From assembly GCF_002093115.1 (NCBI RefSeq), contig NZ_NAAD01000009.1, positions 62,001 through 126,000 of the forward strand: a DNA stretch of 64,000 nucleotides, written 5' to 3'. Position 1 is the stretch's first letter. Every line of letters starts with the position of its first letter. Shown in pieces: positions 60,506-64,000 of this stretch. The notes beneath the pieces were generated by a model. That model worked only from the letters and a program-made list of their open reading frames with translations, had not been told where the DNA came from and did not search any database. Source of the stretch: Geothermobacter hydrogeniphilus. GTDB taxonomy: Bacteria; Desulfobacterota; Desulfuromonadia; Desulfuromonadales; Geothermobacteraceae. A program made the translations under genes and the position numbers.

Positions 60506-62011
60506 GTGATATTCAACAGTCTGGTCATACGGGTGATCATCCTCAATATCCTGCTGGTTGCCGTGGTTATCGGTACCTTCACCATGTTTCACATCCGGCG
60601 CGAAGAGCAGCATCTCATCCAGTCGACTCGGGAAAGCGCCAAGCTTCTTCTGACCACGGTTGAAAAATCGATTTTCAATTCCATGAGAGTCGGCAACAGC
60701 TATGATGTGCAGGCTATTCTGGAAATGGTCGGCCGCAGCCACCGGCTCACCAATGTCCGCATCTTTCATCCCGACGGTACAATTCTCAAATCGGCCCGGC
60801 CGGATGAAATCGGTCGGCAGATAGACAGTTTTGATCTCAACCTCTACCAGAACAACCGCAGTGAAGGGGTGTTCAAGACCGATAACGGTGAAGTGCTGGG
60901 GATGGTCAAGCCGATTGTCTCCGACGAGCGCTGTTTCATCTGTCACGGTTACGGCCGCAAGGTGGTCGGCGTTCTCAATCTCAATTTTTCACTCAATGAG
61001 ATGACCGGTCAGATCTGGGAATCGTACCAGTTCTTCATGCTGCATATGGTGGTTTCAATCGTCATTCTCTCCGCCGGAACATCGTTCCTGCTTCTCCGTT
61101 TCGTCAAGCGCCCCATTGAAACCATGGCGGAAACCATGGCCAAGGTCGAAGAAGGGGACCTGTCGGTGCGGCTTGAGCCGAAGTATGCCGATGAGATGGG
61201 CAGCCTGGTACGCAGTTTCAACTCCATGGTTGATAATCTGCAGAAGGCTCAGGCTGAACTTGAGGAGTACCATTACCAGCAGATGCAGCGGGCCGACCGG
61301 TTGGCCTCGGTCGGTGAAATGGCAACTGGTCTGGCGCACGAAATCAAGAACCCGCTGGCCGGGATAAGCGGCGCCATTTCGGTTCTGGCCGAGGACTTTC
61401 CGGAATCCGATCCGCGTCGTGAAGTGGTTGACCAGATCCTGGCGCAGATCGCCCGTCTGAACAAGACGGTGACCGACCTGCTTTATTTCGGACGCCCCGG
61501 AAAGCCGGAATTTTCCTGGGTTGATATCAACGGACTGATCAAGGAAACCCTCTTTTTCGTCGGCCAGCATCCCGAAGCCCGGAACATTCATCGAGTCAAG
61601 GAGTTCGCCCGAGATCTGCCGCCGGCCTGGGCCGACGTCAAGCAGATTCAACAGGTCTTCTTCAACATCATCATCAACGCGATCCAGGCGATGGAAGAGG
61701 GCGGAACTCTGACGGTCCAGACGTCGCGGGCGATCAATGCCACGGGGACGGATGTCCTGCGCGTTGAAATCAGTGACACCGGACCGGGAATCGCACCGGC
61801 GGCCCTGGAACGGATTTTTGTTCCCTTCTTTACCACTAAGAACCAGGGGACCGGGCTTGGTCTGCCGATCTGCAAACAGCTGGTGGAACAGCACGGTGGC
61901 ATGTTAAAAGTCGTAAGTAAAATTGGCGAAGGGTCGACATTCATAATAGAGATCCCCGTTCAACAACACCCTTCATTCGAATCGAAAGAGGAACCCCGTG
62001 TCGAAACATAA
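60506..62011 (+). CDS. Sensor histidine kinase with a CxxCH haem motif in its periplasmic domain
   Basis: 501 aa, GTG start. Transmembrane helices at about 8-28 and 178-198 bracket a periplasmic domain that contains CFICH (143-147), a c-type haem-attachment motif. HAMP (about 200-252), HisKA with His278 in ATGLAHEIKNPLAG, and HATPase (NIIINAIQAM, DTGPGIAP, GTGLGLPICKQL) follow. A covalently bound haem would let it sense redox state, oxygen or NO. It overlaps the regulator gene by 14 bp and is clearly its partner. Confidence 0.9.
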   Translation: MIFNSLVIRVIILNILLVAVVIGTFTMFHIRREEQHLIQSTRESAKLLLTTVEKSIFNSMRVGNSYDVQAILEMVGRSHRLTNVRIFHPDGTILKSARPDEIGRQIDSFDLNLYQNNRSEGVFKTDNGEVLGMVKPIVSDERCFICHGYGRKVVGVLNLNFSLNEMTGQIWESYQFFMLHMVVSIVILSAGTSFLLLRFVKRPIETMAETMAKVEEGDLSVRLEPKYADEMGSLVRSFNSMVDNLQKAQAELEEYHYQQMQRADRLASVGEMATGLAHEIKNPLAGISGAISVLAEDFPESDPRREVVDQILAQIARLNKTVTDLLYFGRPGKPEFSWVDINGLIKETLFFVGQHPEARNIHRVKEFARDLPPAWADVKQIQQVFFNIIINAIQAMEEGGTLTVQTSRAINATGTDVLRVEISDTGPGIAPAALERIFVPFFTTKNQGTGLGLPICKQLVEQHGGMLKVVSKIGEGSTFIIEIPVQQHPSFESKEEPRVET

Positions 62012-63368
62012 GATTCTTGTCGTCGATGACGAACAGTTGATCCGCTGGTCGCTGGAGCAGAACCTGAGCAAGCAGGGGTACGAGGTTGTGACCGCCGCTT
62101 CGGGAGAAGATGCCCTGAAAATGGTTCAGCAGGAGGCTCCGGACCTGATCTTGCTCGATATTCAGTTGCCGGGCATGAACGGCATTGAAGTCCTGGAAAA
62201 AGTCAAGGAGCTTGAGGATGACATCATCGTCATCATGGTGACCGCTCTCGGTGTTCTTGAAACCGCGGTCAAGGCGATGCGACTCGGTGCCTTTGACTAC
62301 ATCAACAAGCCTTTCAATCTTGAGGAACTCGCCATTGTCATCAAGAAGGCTTTTGAAACCGGTGAACTGAAACGTGAGGTCGCTCACCTGCGATCCGAGC
62401 AGACCGGGAAGTACGGGCTCGATAAGATCATCGGTACCAGCCGACACATGGACAACGTCAAAGCGATGATCCGCAAGATTGCCCAGTCCGACGCCAGTAC
62501 GGTATTGATCCAGGGAGAAAGCGGAACCGGCAAGGAGCTGGTTGCCAAGGCGATTCATTATGAAAGCGCGCGGGCCGACAAACCCTTCTTGGCCATCAAC
62601 TGCGCCGCGGTGCCGGAGGCGTTGCTTGAATCGGAACTGATGGGGCATGAAAGGGGATCTTTTACCGACGCCAAGACCCAGAAGAAGGGACTCTTCGAAA
62701 TCGCTGACGGCGGTACCCTCTTTCTTGACGAGATCGGCGACATGGAGATGGGCATGCAGGCCAAGCTGCTGCGCGTCCTTGAAGAACGCAAGTTTCGGCG
62801 GGTCGGCGGAACCCGTGATATTACGGTCGATGTCCGCATCATCTCGGCGACCAACAAGGATCTCCTCAAGTCGATTGAGGAGAAAACCTTTCGCAATGAT
62901 CTCTACTATCGCGTCCAGGTTATTCCGATCTATCTGCCGCCACTGCGGGAGAGGCGCGAGGATATCATGCCGCTGGTGCAGCATTTTATTGACCATTTCA
63001 ATCGTGAATTCGGCAAGTCGGTGCGGGGGATTTCCAAGATGGCGGAACGATTCCTCAGCGAGTATTCCTGGCCGGGAAATACCCGCGAGCTGAAAAACGT
63101 CATCGAGCGGGCAATTATCCTTGAAAGTGAGGAGACCCTGCTGCTTGAACATCTTCCCCAGGAGATTGTCGCCCGTACCGGGACCGCCTCCAGCGGTCCG
63201 ATAAGTTTCAATCTGCCCCCTGAAGGAATCGACATTGAAGATGTCGAACGTGAACTGATCCGCCAGGCTCTGGAAATATCCGAGGGCAATCAGTCCAAGG
63301 CGGCCAAAAAGCTGAACCTCGGCATCGATGCTTTTCGTTACCGGATGAAGAAGTTCGGTTTTCTCTGA
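61998..63368 (+). CDS. Sigma-54-dependent response regulator (NtrC family) with atypical GSFTDA loop
   Basis: 456 aa, GTG start overlapping the kinase. Receiver with phospho-acceptor D54 (LLDIQLPGMNG). AAA+ domain with Walker A GESGTGKE (173-180) and Walker B GTLFLDEIGD. C-terminal Fis-type helix-turn-helix (GNQSKAAKKLNLGIDAFRYR). The sigma-54-contacting loop reads GSFTDA (220-225) rather than GAFTGA; the Thr is kept. A candidate -24/-12 promoter lies 115 bp downstream, in front of the NHL-repeat gene, and is the obvious local target. Confidence 0.92.
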   Translation: MSKHKILVVDDEQLIRWSLEQNLSKQGYEVVTAASGEDALKMVQQEAPDLILLDIQLPGMNGIEVLEKVKELEDDIIVIMVTALGVLETAVKAMRLGAFDYINKPFNLEELAIVIKKAFETGELKREVAHLRSEQTGKYGLDKIIGTSRHMDNVKAMIRKIAQSDASTVLIQGESGTGKELVAKAIHYESARADKPFLAINCAAVPEALLESELMGHERGSFTDAKTQKKGLFEIADGGTLFLDEIGDMEMGMQAKLLRVLEERKFRRVGGTRDITVDVRIISATNKDLLKSIEEKTFRNDLYYRVQVIPIYLPPLRERREDIMPLVQHFIDHFNREFGKSVRGISKMAERFLSEYSWPGNTRELKNVIERAIILESEETLLLEHLPQEIVARTGTASSGPISFNLPPEGIDIEDVERELIRQALEISEGNQSKAAKKLNLGIDAFRYRMKKFGFL

Positions 63369-63406
63369 CCTGCTTCAGGTCTGATTTTTCTGTCGATAAA
63401 ATCCGG

Positions 63407-63436
63407 AACGGGCCTGTTTTTCAGGCCCGTTTTTTT
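63407..63436 (+). terminator. Rho-independent terminator after the two-component genes
   Basis: AACGGGCCTG (63407-63416), TTTTT loop, CAGGCCCGTT (63422-63431), then TTTTT: a textbook stem and T-tract, 39 bp after the regulator stop. Confidence 0.9.
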
Positions 63437-63482
63437 GTCGCTGCCCACGCATTTGCACGGTCGTAACGGTGCGTTTGCGCCC

Positions 63483-63499
63483 TTGGTATCAAGTTTGCA
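63483..63499 (+). promoter_or_regulatory. Candidate sigma-54 promoter of the NHL-repeat gene
   Basis: TTGGTATCAAGTTTGCA has GG and GC exactly ten bases apart and fits TTGGCAC-N5-TTGCA apart from C-to-T changes in the -24 block. It lies 95 bp before the start codon and just downstream of a sigma-54 regulator operon. Confidence 0.65.
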
Positions 63500-63593
63500 A
63501 AATCCCTGAGTGACGGAAAAAACCAAAAAGGTCCTAAGCGGCTGAAAATATTAAGCAGAAGGCGTAATTTCTCGCCGATCAGGAGGCGTCCAC

Positions 63594-64000
63594 ATGAAAG
63601 GGTCCTTGAAGATCATCAGTCTAATGGCGGTTATTTCCCTGCTCCTCGGGGTTATATGGCTTCCATTGTCTTTCGCGGCGACGGTGCCGAGTTTCGCCTC
63701 TCTGGGAATTCTGGGTGCCAAGGGGCAGGACTATGGCAGCCCGATGGGGATCGCCATGGACGCCGCCGGGAATTTCTATATTGCTGATGGATCTGGAACT
63801 CTTTCGCCGGTGACTCCTCCGCAGGATAAGATCGTCAAGCTTGATACTTACGGCAACAAAGTTGCCGAATTTGACTCGCTGGAGTTGTCGGGGCCGATTG
63901 CGGTCAAGAGTGACGGCAGTGAAATTTATGTTGCCATCGGTCAGAGTTTCAGCGGCCATGGCAAACCCGGTGTTGACGGTGTACTGGTTTATGACGGTGT
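63594..64000 (+). CDS. Exported NHL-repeat protein (3' end outside window)
   Basis: 136 residues visible. AGGAGG precedes the ATG. Signal peptide MKGSLKIISLMAVISLLLGV, ending near SFA-AT. Beta-propeller (NHL-type) repeats follow: SPMGIAMDAAGNFYIADG, 'IVKLDTYGNKVAEFD', 'GPIAVKSDGSEIYVAIG'. NHL proteins of this kind are often encoded with multihaem cytochromes in Geobacter-like bacteria; whether that holds here lies beyond the window. Confidence 0.8.
   Translation, partial: MKGSLKIISLMAVISLLLGVIWLPLSFAATVPSFASLGILGAKGQDYGSPMGIAMDAAGNFYIADGSGTLSPVTPPQDKIVKLDTYGNKVAEFDSLELSGPIAVKSDGSEIYVAIGQSFSGHGKPGVDGVLVYDG

Overview
The window looks like a chromosome segment of an anaerobic or microaerophilic Desulfuromonadota (Geobacter/Desulfuromonas-like) bacterium. 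This is inferred from gene content: a small di-heme c-type cytochrome, a histidine kinase with a CxxCH haem motif in its sensor, sigma-54 circuitry, oxygen-independent ribonucleotide reductase (NrdD/NrdG) with two NrdR-type boxes, NikR, a full Liv branched-chain amino acid transporter and an exported NHL-repeat protein. I ran no similarity search; families are named from motifs recognised by eye.

Region 1 (about 864-37223) is a genomic island of about 36.4 kb. A 44-bp imperfect direct repeat (820-863 and 37224-37267, 3 mismatches) brackets it. The repeat lies in the 5' coding part of azlC. The right copy still carries the native azlC start codon, overlapping the stop of an upstream DMT-family transporter gene. 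The left copy leads into a complete azlC followed by azlD. The ancestral order was therefore probably DMT transporter-azlC-azlD, and the island split that operon inside azlC while supplying a replacement azlC 5' end. Near the left end are a small repressor, a sigma-70 promoter, an excisionase-like gene, a tyrosine recombinase and a YhaM-like OB/HD protein. At the right end are three overlapping genes (165, 800 and 1020 aa) containing one complete and one degenerate tyrosine-recombinase domain, reminiscent of 'mobile trio' elements.

Island cargo, left to right: a duplicated and decaying cluster of DUF2384-type antitoxin-like genes with a 33-aa membrane peptide and no visible RES toxin (3.9-6.3 kb); a three-gene operon around an ADP-ribosylglycohydrolase-like protein (6.8-10.2 kb); then a CARF-domain sigma-54 activator (RtcR-like). 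Directly behind the activator is an exact -24/-12 element heading a co-oriented run of about 17 kb. That run holds a KAP NTPase, a 204-aa partner, a broken RhuM gene, an AAA ATPase with DUF3696-like C-terminus coupled to a PLD-like protein, a 1925-aa DUF4011-helicase-Vsr-type protein, a YcjX/YcjF pair with a third membrane protein, a macro/HEPN-like protein and an exported TPR protein. The most interesting hypothesis is that the CARF activator senses an RNA- or nucleotide-derived alarm signal and switches on this defence-like operon through sigma-54.

Region 2 (37280-48000) is transport: two DMT exporters, a polar amino acid ABC transporter (three genes, minus strand), a 51-aa zinc ribbon, and livK-livH-livM-livG-livF with promoter, intergenic hairpin and terminator. 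Region 3 (47.4-52.5 kb) is signalling: a GGDEF cyclase, a small companion protein, a dual-PAS histidine kinase and NikR. Region 4 (52.7-55.8 kb) is anaerobic nucleotide reduction, in which the glycyl-radical segment of NrdD is encoded by a separate 47-aa gene. Region 5 (55.9-64 kb) holds small membrane proteins, a di-heme cytochrome, a 2-hydroxyacyl-CoA dehydratase-like protein, murI, a GerMN protein, and a kinase/sigma-54 regulator pair followed by a candidate sigma-54 promoter in front of an exported NHL-repeat protein that runs off the window.
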